DNA from: Niastella populi
Lineage (GTDB): Bacteria > Bacteroidota > Bacteroidia > Chitinophagales > Chitinophagaceae
DNA length: 64,000 nt
Assembly (NCBI RefSeq): GCF_002078015.1
Contig: NZ_LWBP01000078.1
Span: 1-64,000, forward strand
Reading direction: 5' to 3'
In this document: positions 1-8,634 of the stretch, piece after piece
Layout of the letters: the number at the start of each line of letters is the position of its first letter
Numbering within the stretch: the first letter of the stretch is position 1
Notes under the pieces: model-generated
What the model saw: the letters and a program-made list of their open reading frames with translations, nothing else
The model's database searches: none
What the model was told of the DNA's origin: nothing
Position numbers and translations under genes: made by a program

Positions 1-65
1 AGTTCGTTCGCTATTTTCATAATAGCGCATGTCGACCTTAGTAGAGATAGAAATAATTCAATACG

Positions 66-677
66 TTATGTTTTAACCAAATCCTTTCTGAATATTTTTA
101 GAATTGTTCCGTGTGCTACAATCCTTGCCCCTTCTGTTATATCAAATATAAGCCCTTCATATAATCTACCAATTTGTGCTTCTGGTGCAGCAAAGGCCAT
201 GTATGCGTTTACTATATTACCTGGATAACATTTAACCTGGCCAATAAATTCTTGTGCAGCCGAATTATATTGGCCATCGTAATGAAATGTACCCCGATAG
301 CCACTGTAAATAAATGAAGATCTTCCGCCTTCTTCAGTTGTTAAGAACTGAATTTCAGCTTCAATTTCCTTCTCCTTGAGAGAAAAATTCTTTGCTTGGT
401 TAAACCAGAAATCTGAAATTTTATTTTTGATTATTTCCTGTATATGCGTCAATTCCATTAATCCGGCAGCCTTATCGAGATTAAGCCAGAATTCATAAGT
501 AAACCTGTCTTCCACTTCATCCGATAATTCGATTAAACTATCTAATGCCAGTTCATATTCATGGCGCTCCATGAACTCATGAAAATTTATAAGTTGCCTT
601 TGTGCAAGAAACTTTTTGTCAACTAGTGTAGACGTGGCAATTAAAATATCTCTGGCTTTGCTTATTTGGTTAGGCAT
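66..677 (-). CDS. Hypothetical protein with EF-Tu-like beta-barrel C-terminus
   Basis: The 203-residue protein has a helical, charged N-terminal half (residues 1 to about 105) and a C-terminal half that resembles the third beta-barrel domain of elongation factor Tu. The resemblance lies in the run SGYRGTFHYDG, a segment NIVNAYMAFAAPEAQ, then GRLYEGLIFDITEG followed by RIVAHGTI. Small stand-alone proteins of this build are common in Bacteroidota and have no settled function. It carries no GTPase motifs, so it is not a translation factor. The ATG at 677 is the first in frame and is preceded by an AT-rich spacer. No operon partner is visible inside the window. Confidence 0.7.
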   Translation of the reverse strand: MPNQISKARDILIATSTLVDKKFLAQRQLINFHEFMERHEYELALDSLIELSDEVEDRFTYEFWLNLDKAAGLMELTHIQEIIKNKISDFWFNQAKNFSLKEKEIEAEIQFLTTEEGGRSSFIYSGYRGTFHYDGQYNSAAQEFIGQVKCYPGNIVNAYMAFAAPEAQIGRLYEGLIFDITEGARIVAHGTILKIFRKDLVKT

Positions 678-1136
678 TTTGTCTTCACCCGATTAAATAA
701 AATTAAACATATCCACCACAACTTAAGTAATTTGAGGCGATTGACCAGAGATCAGGATTACCTCCTTATTCGTACCCGATATAAGTGTTCGTCCCTTTTC
801 GATCTTCATTGCCTCTGAGCAAATAAATAAGGTTTTGGTTGCTTTCCAAATGCTTTATTTTTCCCAAAGACAGACCGGATATTATGCCTTCCTGGTGAAG
901 TCTATCAAAAAGAGATGTATTCAAGAATTTAGAGGTTGTTGACAGAAGGTAAATATAATTCTTTAAGTCCGCCCGTAAGCGTGCCTTGCGCCGCTTATAT
1001 CAATGGCGTCTCCGCTGTTGTAACCGCGAAGGACAAACTAAGTGAAAAAGAGTAGTAGAGCTTAAAGATTTTATCCCAATTCGCGTGCCTGCTAAAAAAC
1101 GTAAGTATTGAAGGAATATGGAGTTTCCTACAACGG
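678..1136. other. Intergenic region without recognisable gene
   Basis: The stretch separates the EF-Tu-like gene from the tRNA-Leu terminator. Open frames here lack start context and family resemblance. I see no repeats of the kinds found elsewhere in the window. Confidence 0.5.
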
Positions 1137-1168
1137 CAAAAGCCCTCCGATGTATCGGAGGGCTTTTG
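1137..1168 (-). terminator. Strong hairpin terminator after tRNA-Leu(UAA)
   Basis: This is a perfect 15-bp stem (CAAAAGCCCTCCGAT and its complement) around a 2-nt loop. It lies just downstream of the minus-strand tRNA-Leu and ends in a T run on that strand, as expected of intrinsic termination of the tRNA transcript. The symmetric A/T flanks would allow it to work on both strands. Confidence 0.75.
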
Positions 1169-1174
1169 TAAGAG

Positions 1175-1260
1175 TACCCGGGATGGGAGTTGAACCCACA
1201 CTAGCATTGCTGCCAACAGGATTTTAAGTCCTGCGTGTCTACCAGTTCCACCACCCGGGT
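1175..1260 (-). tRNA. tRNA-Leu (anticodon UAA)
   Basis: The minus strand folds as a class II tRNA. The acceptor 5' ACCCGGG pairs with 3' CCCGGGT, followed by discriminator A. The D arm contains CTGGTAGACAC, the anticodon stem CAGGA/TCCTG encloses loop CTTAAAA (anticodon TAA), there is a long variable arm, and the T arm contains GGTTCAACTCC. CCA is not encoded. It is followed by a terminator hairpin. Confidence 0.95.
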
Positions 1261-1393
1261 GTACCTTCTTCGCGTTTACTGGTTTTTCAACCAGGTAAAC
1301 CGTATCTTAAATCTACACCAAATACCTGATCCCGGTACATAACCTTAGGACCTGTTCGAAACAAAAAATTCCACCTTGTGGATGGAATCTTTG

Positions 1394-1466
1394 AGCGGAA
1401 GACGAGGCTCGAACCCGCGACCTCAACCTTGGCAAGGTTGCGCTCTACCAACTGAGCTACTTCCGC
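1394..1466 (-). tRNA. tRNA-Gly (anticodon GCC)
   Basis: The minus strand gives acceptor GCGGAAG/CTTCCGC, D arm AGCTCAGTTGGTAGAGC, anticodon stem CAACC/GGTTG around TTGCCAA (anticodon GCC), and T arm GCGGGTTCGAGCC. The length is 73 nt and CCA is not encoded. A defective copy of its 5' two thirds lies immediately upstream in the same orientation (1521-1580). Confidence 0.95.
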
Positions 1467-1520
1467 ATATGTGACCGAATAAAATTCGGTCTATTTTTAA
1501 AGAACTTATACTATTTTTTT

Positions 1521-1580
1521 CAGCCGCGACCTCAATCCGCCAACTGGCGGATTGCGCTCTACCAACTGAGCTACTTCCGC
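1521..1580 (-). pseudogene. Truncated tRNA-Gly copy with altered anticodon arm
   Basis: On the minus strand the first about 33 nt, from GCGGAAGTAGCTC through GAGCGCAA, are identical to the neighbouring tRNA-Gly, as is the upstream tetranucleotide ATAT. The anticodon arm is then replaced by a 22-nt near-perfect palindrome (CAATCCGCCA and its complement around GT) with no GCC anticodon. The segment AGGTCGCGG matches again, after which the T arm and the 3' acceptor strand are missing. The copy cannot form a complete cloverleaf and is best read as a pseudogene left by duplication. Confidence 0.8.
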
Positions 1581-1737
1581 ATATAACCGCCTTTTTCAAG
1601 GCGATCAAATTATTTTGAAAAGAACTTTTTTCCTACTTTAACCAGCTGATCTTCTTGTGATTAGCTATTTCGTTATTGGGATTGCAAAGATAGGATTTGT
1701 TTGATATCGGCAAAATTTTTTTTCGAAAAATTTGCCA

Positions 1738-1941
1738 CTATTTATACTGTGGCGTGTACTGCGTATTCGCAGGAACTTCCACCTTCGGCTTTCCTTTATA
1801 ACGATGCGTATACAAACTGTAGCAACCGCCCAGTACGAACGCCAGAACACAAAATACTTGCAGGTAAAACAAAAATACCGACGAATTTACCCAGCTACGT
1901 TTAAAGTCTTTATCGCGGGGATCTTTTTCCAGTTGTGCCAT
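1738..1941 (-). CDS. Small single-pass membrane protein
   Basis: The 67-residue protein starts with a charged cytosolic stretch (MAQLEKDPRDKDFKRSW) and has one hydrophobic helix at about residues 21-44 (LFYLQVFCVLAFVLGG). It ends in a basic, proline-containing tail. The function is not recognised. It begins 45 nt downstream of the glycosyltransferase stop on the same strand and may be cotranscribed with it. Overlapping frames on both strands lack any comparable organisation, which is why this frame was chosen. Confidence 0.55.
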   Translation of the reverse strand: MAQLEKDPRDKDFKRSWVNSSVFLFYLQVFCVLAFVLGGCYSLYTHRYKGKPKVEVPANTQYTPQYK

Positions 1942-1986
1942 AACTCATTTAATTGCAGTGCAAAAATAATAGTTCAATCTAAAAAT

Positions 1987-3015
1987 TCACCTTTTATTAT
2001 CAACAATTTCTGTAAAAGTCTTTTTGCCTTTTACAAAATAACTCCACACCACGCTTTTGTGCAGATATCCGCCCAGCTCCCCTTTCTTTTTTGGCAGGAA
2101 CGAACCCTTCTTTCTCGTCACGAATAACCACTTCAAAAAGGCGCCATGCGCCTTCATAACCGACCTGTAATAGGTTTTCTGCCCCGAAAGCAATGATTTA
2201 AAGGCAGAAATATAATCCAGCCAAAAACGATAACTTATCTTCCATATTGCCTCCCACCGCGGTAGATTCTTTGCCATCATCACCAGGTTGTTCCTGAAAT
2301 TCAGAAAAACCTTCCGCGCATTGCCCTTCGGCAGGGTTCCTCCACCTACATGATATACAACTGATTGCGGACAGGCAAATACCCTGTACCCGGCCAGTTG
2401 CACTCGCCAGCAGAAATCGATCTCCTCCTGGTGGGCAAAAAAATATTCGTCCAGCCCCCCCAGCGCATGATACAGATTGGCCCTTACGAACATGGCGGCG
2501 CCACTGGCCCAAAAGATGGGCTCCGCCGTATCATATTGCCCCTCGTCCTTCTCGCAAACATCAAAAATGCGCCCCCGGGCAAACGGATACCCGAGGTGAT
2601 CGAGCCAGCCGCCTGCCGCCCCTGCATATTCAAACAGGTCTTTTTGCGCATACTGCAGGATCTTGGGCTGACAAGCCGCTATGGTTCTGTCTTTCTCCAG
2701 CAGCGCTACCATGCCATCGATCCAGTTGGGCGTTACTTCCACATCGGAATTCAGCAGCACGTAATAATCCGCCTGAATATGTTTCAGGCCCTCATTATAC
2801 CCCTGCGCAAAACCATAATTGTCTTTATTCTGCACAATACGTACTGTTGGCCAGTGCCGTTGCAGGTAACTCACCGAATCATCGGTTGAGGCATTATCGA
2901 TCACCACCACTTCCTTATTATTATAAGTAGTAGCCAAAACCGAAGGCAGAAACTGTTGAAGGAAATTTTGCCCGTTCCAGTTCAGGATCACTATCGAAAC
3001 ACGTGGTGCCGCCAT
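1987..3015 (-). CDS. Glycosyltransferase family 2 (rhamnosyltransferase-like)
   Basis: This is a cytosolic or membrane-associated GT-A glycosyltransferase expected to transfer a nucleotide-activated sugar to a cell-surface glycan. Motifs in order are VSIVILNWNG at the N-terminus, VVIDNASTDDS, the DxD-like LLNSDVEV, and WASGAAMFVR followed by GGLDEYFFAHQEEIDFCWR, the catalytic-base region typical of WbbL-like GT2 enzymes. The ATG at 3015 (MAAPRVSIV) is preferred. The frame extends upstream only to a TTG that would add seven unusual residues. It is divergently placed from the sensor kinase. Acceptor and donor cannot be told from sequence. Confidence 0.88.
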   Translation of the reverse strand: MAAPRVSIVILNWNGQNFLQQFLPSVLATTYNNKEVVVIDNASTDDSVSYLQRHWPTVRIVQNKDNYGFAQGYNEGLKHIQADYYVLLNSDVEVTPNWIDGMVALLEKDRTIAACQPKILQYAQKDLFEYAGAAGGWLDHLGYPFARGRIFDVCEKDEGQYDTAEPIFWASGAAMFVRANLYHALGGLDEYFFAHQEEIDFCWRVQLAGYRVFACPQSVVYHVGGGTLPKGNARKVFLNFRNNLVMMAKNLPRWEAIWKISYRFWLDYISAFKSLLSGQKTYYRSVMKAHGAFLKWLFVTRKKGSFLPKKKGELGGYLHKSVVWSYFVKGKKTFTEIVDNKR

Positions 3016-3079
3016 GCTGGTGTAAAAATAAATCAACGAAATAAAGGATGCAAAGGAACGGTTTTTATAAATTAGTTGA

Positions 3080-4258
3080 ATGATTCAACCGCTTTTTAAC
3101 TGGAGAACCGGATTAGCACTCATTGCCATAGCTATTGTAAGCGGAAGTATTTTCTATTCGCAGTATCTCGCCCGCAAAATTGCCCGTGAAGAACGGCAAA
3201 AGGTAATAGAATGGGTAGAAGCCACGAAATTGTTATTAAATGATACTACCGGTTTAAGCGATAAACTGGTTACTATTATAATAACGGAGAATAATACCGT
3301 ACCCATCATAGTTACTGACGAGCAGGGGCACATTCTCGATCATGTGAACCTCGATTCGGCCAGTGTTGCCAGTGATAGCGGTTATGTTCGCAGGAAACTG
3401 AATGAATTCCGGGCGCAGAACCCGGCCATTGAATGGATAGATCCCCTGAAACCGGTGGAGAAAAACCTCTATTATTACGGACATACCTCATTATTAAACC
3501 AGGTGCGCTATTACCCGCTTGTGCAGTTGTTTATCGTAAGCATGTTCATTATTATTACCATTCTGGCGCTTACTACCAGTTTCCGCTCTTCGCAAAACCA
3601 GGTTTGGGCAGGAATGGCCAAAGAAACTGCCCACCAGTTGGGAACACCATTAACATCACTGCAGGGTTGGGTAGAAATTTTGAAAGATACCTACGCCGGC
3701 GAGAAGATCGTGCACGAAATGGAAAAGGACGTAGACCGTTTAAAGCTTGTGAGCGACCGGTTCGGTAAGATAGGCAGCACGCCGCACCTCGAAAAGCATA
3801 ATATAGTAGCCCAGGTATCGAGCATGGTAGAATACATTCGCAAACGGGCCACAGGCAAAGTGCAGTTTGTGCTGAACACCAGAAATATCAATGAGATCTA
3901 TGCCATGATCTCACCGCCCCTGTTCGACTGGGTAATTGAAAACCTGTTGAAAAACGCCCTCGACGCTATGGAAGGCAAGGGATCGATCACCCTCAATATC
4001 TGGCAGCAGGAAGGACAAACATTTATCGATGTCACCGATACGGGCAAGGGAATAGCCAAACAGAATATCAGCAAGGTTTTCAAACCGGGGTTTACCACTA
4101 AAAAACGCGGCTGGGGCCTGGGTTTGAGCCTGTCAAAACGTATTATTGAGCAATATCATAAAGGACAGCTGTTCGTAAAGGCTTCTGAACCGGGAAAGGG
4201 TACTACGTTCAGGATCGTGCTGAAGGAGATTGCCCAGCCTCAAAAGGCAAAAAAATAA
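3080..4258 (+). CDS. Membrane sensor histidine kinase
   Basis: The 392-residue protein has two membrane helices (about residues 10-30 and 147-170) flanking a roughly 115-residue extracytoplasmic sensor region. The cytoplasmic kinase core follows. The phospho-accepting His is residue 185 in ETAHQLGTPLTSL. The ATPase domain shows the N box (ENLLKNALDAM), G1 (DTGKGI) and G2 (GWGLGLSLSKR). The H box with Q-L-G-T-P instead of E-L-R-T-P is common in Bacteroidota kinases. No response regulator is adjacent, so it is an orphan kinase. The signal is unknown. Confidence 0.92.
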   Translation: MIQPLFNWRTGLALIAIAIVSGSIFYSQYLARKIAREERQKVIEWVEATKLLLNDTTGLSDKLVTIIITENNTVPIIVTDEQGHILDHVNLDSASVASDSGYVRRKLNEFRAQNPAIEWIDPLKPVEKNLYYYGHTSLLNQVRYYPLVQLFIVSMFIIITILALTTSFRSSQNQVWAGMAKETAHQLGTPLTSLQGWVEILKDTYAGEKIVHEMEKDVDRLKLVSDRFGKIGSTPHLEKHNIVAQVSSMVEYIRKRATGKVQFVLNTRNINEIYAMISPPLFDWVIENLLKNALDAMEGKGSITLNIWQQEGQTFIDVTDTGKGIAKQNISKVFKPGFTTKKRGWGLGLSLSKRIIEQYHKGQLFVKASEPGKGTTFRIVLKEIAQPQKAKK

Positions 4259-4330
4259 GGTTCTGTATTTTTAGAAAAAAACATTTCTACATATCAGTAA
4301 ATCAATTAAATTTGCAGCCCAATTTGAAGT

Positions 4331-4417
4331 GCCCAGGTGTTGAAACTGGTAGACAAGCCACTTTGAGGTGGTGGTGCTGGAAACGGCGTGCAAGTTCGAA
4401 TCTTGTCCTGGGCACCA
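4331..4417 (+). tRNA. tRNA-Leu (anticodon GAG), CCA encoded
   Basis: The acceptor GCCCAGG pairs with CCTGGGC, followed by A and an encoded CCA. The anticodon stem CCACT/GGTGG (one wobble pair) encloses TTGAGGT, giving anticodon GAG. The D arm has ACTGGTAGAC, there is a long variable arm, and the T arm contains AGTTCGAATCT. Unlike the two tRNAs at the left end, its CCA is genomically encoded. Confidence 0.95.
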
Positions 4418-4463
4418 AAACTAAAAAGGCTTTAAGTCGTTGGACTTGAAGCCTTTTTAGTTT
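4418..4463 (+). terminator. Intrinsic terminator after tRNA-Leu(GAG)
   Basis: A long inverted repeat begins one nucleotide after the tRNA. The arm AAACTAAAAAGGCTT returns as AAGCCTTTTTAGTTT around an internal AAGTC/GACTT stem. The T-rich 3' arm supports termination of the tRNA transcript, and the symmetry would also allow minus-strand function. Confidence 0.75.
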
Positions 4464-4585
4464 AGAGTAATTTCTCTTTTATCGACTAGAAATATTAAGT
4501 GATGGTAAAAGAGTAGTTTGGGTGGTTCGATTCCTGACGCCGGGCATAGCAGAAAACCAAATGTTGGTGGTAGTTTCTCTCCTAA

Positions 4586-6979
4586 TTATTCCGTTCTCAA
4601 ACTCTTTACAGGATTTGCAAGTGCTGCTTTTACTGTTTGAGTACTTAATGTAACAATTGCAATCAACAACATGGCAAATCCACATGCAGCAAAAATCCAC
4701 CAGCTAATGCTGGTTCGATAGGCAAAATCCTGCAGCCATTTATTCATTGCCCAGTAAGCCAGCGGCGTTGCGATTACAGTTGCCACAATTACCAATTTCA
4801 AAAAATCTTTACTGATCAATTGAACAACGCTGCCGACACTTGCACCCAGCACTTTTCTGATGCCGATTTCCTTGGTCTTTACCTGTGCTGTATAAGTGGC
4901 TAATCCAAATAAACCCAGGCAGGAAATAAAAATGGCGATGGCTGCAAAAGTTGTAAACAAAGTGCCTGCACGCTGTTGGGATTGGTAATGCGATTCAAAT
5001 GTCTTATCAAGAAAATTATAAAAGAAAGGTGCGTTGTTTGCATATTTTTTATACTGCTGTTCTACGGCTTTGATGGATGCCTGAGCACCTGCTCCGGTTG
5101 TTCGCACATATAAAGTGTTCTTTAATCCAGACGTTCTTATTAATAAAGGTGCAATAGGATCTTTCAACGATTTAAAATTAAAATCTTTTATTACACCTAC
5201 TATTTCTCCATCGGCTTTCCCGTAGCCAATTTTTGTGCCGACATAGGGAGGTTTTAAACCCATAGCTTTTACTGCCGTTTCATTCAAAATATATTTATTA
5301 TCATCAGAAGACGTTCCCGTAAAATTTGTTCCTGCAATAAGCTGGTACTTCATCGTAGGTATAAAATTTTTATCAGCCTGTACACGCCAAACTATAAATG
5401 GAACATCATCTGTTTTTCCATCCCAAATAATATCTCCTGAAATCTCTGTTACATTTGTAATGTCTGCCGCGCTGCTAAACGAAACATTTAATATGCTCTT
5501 TTGCAATTGCAATTCATTTTCTATAGCGTCAGCACTTTTCGCCGCTTCTTTGGGAAATGAAACCATAAAAACATAGTTCTTATCGTAACCCAAATCTTTA
5601 TTTATTATATATGCCATTTGTTTTCCCATTACAATTGTGCTAACTAACAATATGAACGAGATTACAAATTGAAGAACGACTAATGATTTTCTAAATGAAG
5701 ACGCTTTAATACCCAAAATACTTTTATCGCGTATGGCGCCTAAAGGATTGAAAGATGATAATAACAGTGCGGGATAAATGCCCGAAATTAGTATTGTTCC
5801 TAAAAAAGCGAAAAACAATACTTTTAACATAGAAAAATTGGAGAGGGAAAGAACTAATTGTTCGCCTGTAATTCTATCATACAGCGGCTTCAATAAAGTG
5901 ATTAAAACAATTGCAATAAAAACAGCAAACCCGAATGTCAATACTGTCTCAGTAATGAATTGCAAAAACAATTGCCTTCTTTTTGCTCCAATGATTTTTT
6001 TTATACTTACTTCTTTACTTCTTACAAGTGCACGAGCCGTAGAAAGGTTTACATAGTTAATACTTGCTATGATCAATATTAATATTGCAACAAGCAACAT
6101 TATTCTTACCATTTTTAATGCAGAATTGTCGCCATCAATTCCTGTAAGATGAAGGTCTCCTAAGTTCTGCAATTGAAAAGTTGTCGCAGCCTGACCATTG
6201 TCTGTTGCATTAAATAAATGTGTAAGTTTTGTTTCAATACCCGGAATACTAGCATTTGGATTTATCAGAAGAAATGTTCTGAAACTATAATCGTTTACAT
6301 CTTCATCAATTGTTTTCCAACCATGATTGCCGCCATGAGCTGTGAATTGCTGAGCATAATAATCTACTGGAAAAATAGCGTCGTATTGCAGAGAAGAATT
6401 ATGAGGAAAGTCTTGCAAAACGGCTGATACCGTGAAACTGTTTTTATCAAACCGCACAATTTTGCCAACGGCGTCATCCGTACCAAATAATTTTTTTGCT
6501 GTTGATTGTGTAAGTGCAACAGAATGCGCATTCGGCAAAAAGGCATTAAGGTTGCCATGCAACAATTTGTAGTTGAAGAAGCTTATAAAATTACTGTCGG
6601 CATAAAGAATATTGTTATTGTCGAATACTTTTGTAAGATCGATATTGGACAATACTTTATCAGACAGTGTTGGATTTTCATCATCACTTACTAATCTTAA
6701 AACAGAAATTACACCCGGAATTTGTTTTGCCATTATAGATAATGGTGCGGGTGACCCTTGCCAGACAAGTGATTTTTCTTCTAAAGTAATGTGCGAATTT
6801 ACCTGGTAAATATTTTTATACAGATGGTTATATTTATCGTAGCTGAGTTCATTCTGCACCCAAAGCAGCAACATAAATCCTGTAGCCAATCCTACAGCCA
6901 AGCCGCCTATGTTCAGGATACTGTAAAATTTGTTGGCTTTCAAATTGCGCCATGACGTTTTGAAATAATTTTTCAACAT
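4586..6979 (-). CDS. ABC transporter permease of the MacB/FtsX type
   Basis: This 797-residue inner-membrane protein has the duplicated architecture of Bacteroidota MacB-like permeases. The N-terminus is MLKNYFKTSWRNLKANK followed by a first helix (about 20-42). A large periplasmic MacB core domain comes next, then a helix cluster around residues 285-400, a second periplasmic core, and a final FtsX domain with the signature KEIGIRKVLGAS near residue 700. Such proteins act in mechanotransmission or macrolide/lipoprotein export together with a separate ATPase, and neither an ATPase nor an adaptor lies adjacent. In Bacteroidota these permeases are often found as lone genes. The substrate is unknown. 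Confidence 0.9.
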   Translation of the reverse strand: MLKNYFKTSWRNLKANKFYSILNIGGLAVGLATGFMLLLWVQNELSYDKYNHLYKNIYQVNSHITLEEKSLVWQGSPAPLSIMAKQIPGVISVLRLVSDDENPTLSDKVLSNIDLTKVFDNNNILYADSNFISFFNYKLLHGNLNAFLPNAHSVALTQSTAKKLFGTDDAVGKIVRFDKNSFTVSAVLQDFPHNSSLQYDAIFPVDYYAQQFTAHGGNHGWKTIDEDVNDYSFRTFLLINPNASIPGIETKLTHLFNATDNGQAATTFQLQNLGDLHLTGIDGDNSALKMVRIMLLVAILILIIASINYVNLSTARALVRSKEVSIKKIIGAKRRQLFLQFITETVLTFGFAVFIAIVLITLLKPLYDRITGEQLVLSLSNFSMLKVLFFAFLGTILISGIYPALLLSSFNPLGAIRDKSILGIKASSFRKSLVVLQFVISFILLVSTIVMGKQMAYIINKDLGYDKNYVFMVSFPKEAAKSADAIENELQLQKSILNVSFSSAADITNVTEISGDIIWDGKTDDVPFIVWRVQADKNFIPTMKYQLIAGTNFTGTSSDDNKYILNETAVKAMGLKPPYVGTKIGYGKADGEIVGVIKDFNFKSLKDPIAPLLIRTSGLKNTLYVRTTGAGAQASIKAVEQQYKKYANNAPFFYNFLDKTFESHYQSQQRAGTLFTTFAAIAIFISCLGLFGLATYTAQVKTKEIGIRKVLGASVGSVVQLISKDFLKLVIVATVIATPLAYWAMNKWLQDFAYRTSISWWIFAACGFAMLLIAIVTLSTQTVKAALANPVKSLRTE

Positions 6980-7177
6980 TTAAAACGATTTTATAATTAC
7001 CGGACACTAATCTAATGCAATTGATTCATAATCTTGGCAACCTAACTAAATTATCAAGTAAGTGATTTACAGTTGGTGTATGCTTTTGATATGGAACTTC
7101 CTGATTTTAATACAACTAGATTGAAATAAATTTGAAGTTGTCAGGTTGTGTCCAAATAAAATTGCCACCAACACTTT

Positions 7178-7191
7178 AATATATGCCGTTA
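7178..7191. repeat. 14-bp direct repeat, left copy
   Basis: The sequence AATATATGCCGTTA recurs identically at 7706-7719, so the two copies bracket the frameshifted gene at 7221-7680. This copy is followed by a GC-rich imperfect hairpin with the perfect palindrome CGCCCATGGGCG (7201-7212). The arrangement is reminiscent of an integron cassette end, but the match to consensus attC core sites is poor. Confidence 0.6.
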
Positions 7192-7220
7192 ACCGGCTTT
7201 CGCCCATGGGCGCTGTTATT

Positions 7221-7680
7221 TTACTCAGTTCCAAATATTTTTCCATTAAATGTATGTGTGCAACAACTGCAAAATGGTTTCATATCAATCGCTCTTAAAT
7301 TTGGATTATTTTTTTGCAAAATGCGATTTTCGTCAACGAATAAACCAGAAAAATAGGTCGATTCACCAACTCTAATATAATCTTTCTTTTTTTCTTCATT
7401 TAAAGCAACCATCCAAAATATTGGTTCAGATTTATCTAACCTTGATTCTGCCTCACCAAAAACTTCATCCCAATCAGAACCAACTTTTGATAATAAAAAT
7501 GGAAAGAAGTGGAGTATAATCTAAACCTCTTTCTTTTTTGCCTAACATTGTCCCTCTTATTTGTTGCAATGTTTCTTTCTTCTTATTTCTTGTATATTTA
7601 TATTCTCCACCAAAATCATGGTGAACACCCCTTGTCTTAGTGTTCACTTTTCTATATAGTTTAGATTTTCCCCTATCCAT
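7221..7680 (-). pseudogene. Frameshifted conserved hypothetical gene
   Basis: Two minus-strand frames join into one protein. The 5' part (7680 to about 7500) starts MDRGKSKLYRKVNTKTRG and reaches LDYTPL before running out of frame. The +1 frame continues as FPFLLSKVGSDWDEVFGEAESRLDK and PIFWMVALNEEKKKDYIRVG, ending with FKPFCSCC-like KPFCSCCTHTF near the C-terminus. A single extra base in the CTTCTTTCC stretch near 7510 explains the break. The joined product (about 150 residues) belongs to a small family I recall from Bacteroidota, with a Cys-Cys-His cluster that could bind metal and no known function. It is either a true pseudogene or a sequencing error. Confidence 0.7.
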
Positions 7681-7705
7681 TTTCGAATTTATTGCCTTTC
7701 GCTTA

Positions 7706-7719
7706 AATATATGCCGTTA
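7706..7719. repeat. 14-bp direct repeat, right copy
   Basis: This is an exact copy of AATATATGCCGTTA at 7178-7191. Beyond the 14 bp the minus-strand continuations also resemble each other (TAACGGCATATATT, then AAG, then a GGCAAT about ten bases on), so the true repeat is longer and degenerate. It lies 26 bp upstream of the start of the frameshifted gene. Confidence 0.6.
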
Positions 7720-7836
7720 GTTAGTCTTAACCCAAAAACAGGTATTTATAATCATAGCACAACGGCGGTTTTTACCACTCGCCTTGTATTCTTCAAAATT
7801 CTATTCTATTTTAGGCTGCCAAAACCTTCCATATAT

Positions 7837-8454
7837 ATGCCTCCTTCTAAACTGCTGGTCACTCTCTCCTTATTAATTCTTTCCTGCAATTATGGGCAGG
7901 TAAAAAAGCAGCATGCCGGCGCCGTTCAAATCGATACAAACCTGAAGAAAGCAATTGAAATTTCAAAAGAGGCGGCAAACCAGACAATGGCTATCCCCGC
8001 TGATACCACCTCATCAGATTATTTAATTTATTTATTAAAAAATGAAATGCCTGTAACGAGCTATTGGACACAGCAATTAAATAAGCTCGATGCATTTGAA
8101 ATTCCATTCGACTCCACAACCCGTTTATCAATAACCCGTACCTGGCCAATCAACGATTCTGTTTCGGTTATTATTCTGCAATATTCCACTAATGTAGGTA
8201 GCGATGAATTTTTATTAACCGTAAAAAACAAAAAGCATTTTGTTGCGAAGGCTCATATCAGTAACCAGTACGACAGTGATGTAAGCCAAGAAAATCCAGA
8301 TTACTATTATACGGAATATCAACTGATCGATGATAGAAAAATAAAGTTACTGCAGCATAAAATGAAAGATTACGACACAGGTAAGGAAAATGACATCGTT
8401 ACCGTTGAGTATTTGTCAATACTGGGCAATGGGGATATACTTAAAAAAATATGA
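7837..8454 (+). CDS. Putative lipoprotein of unknown function
   Basis: The ATG at 7837 gives a 205-residue protein with a clean lipoprotein signal: a hydrophobic stretch LLVTLSLLILSC with the lipid-attachment cysteine at residue 17. Starting further upstream would bury this signal behind 42 residues with no resemblance to a signal peptide. The mature part is polar, rich in Asp, Lys and Tyr, and shows alternating beta-strand character. I do not recognise a family. It is monocistronic and is probably anchored at the periplasmic or outer-membrane face. Confidence 0.65.
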   Translation: MPPSKLLVTLSLLILSCNYGQVKKQHAGAVQIDTNLKKAIEISKEAANQTMAIPADTTSSDYLIYLLKNEMPVTSYWTQQLNKLDAFEIPFDSTTRLSITRTWPINDSVSVIILQYSTNVGSDEFLLTVKNKKHFVAKAHISNQYDSDVSQENPDYYYTEYQLIDDRKIKLLQHKMKDYDTGKENDIVTVEYLSILGNGDILKKI

Positions 8455-8634
8455 TAAGATATCGTATTATTTCACTAAGACCCTCTACCGATAGTCTTTG
8501 CAAACCGCCCCGGCATATCCTCATTCACAAAACATGATGCGGTGTACAAGTTCAAAAGATATGAGGATGCCAGAAAGTGACAGGCCTGAACGTAAAAGAC
8601 TTTTAGCTGCTTGTTAGCCTTGGTGTTTTTTGCA

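Noticed and set aside
995-1608. Short minus-strand open frames over the tRNA genes
   Set aside because: They read through tRNA-Leu, tRNA-Gly and the tRNA pseudocopy and have no protein family resemblance.
8456-8634. Plus-strand fragment ending in HDAVYKFKRYEDARK, possibly the tail of a gene
   Set aside because: There is no start, no recognised family, and the fragment is too short to separate from chance, though it could be debris of the deletion that truncated the restriction gene.
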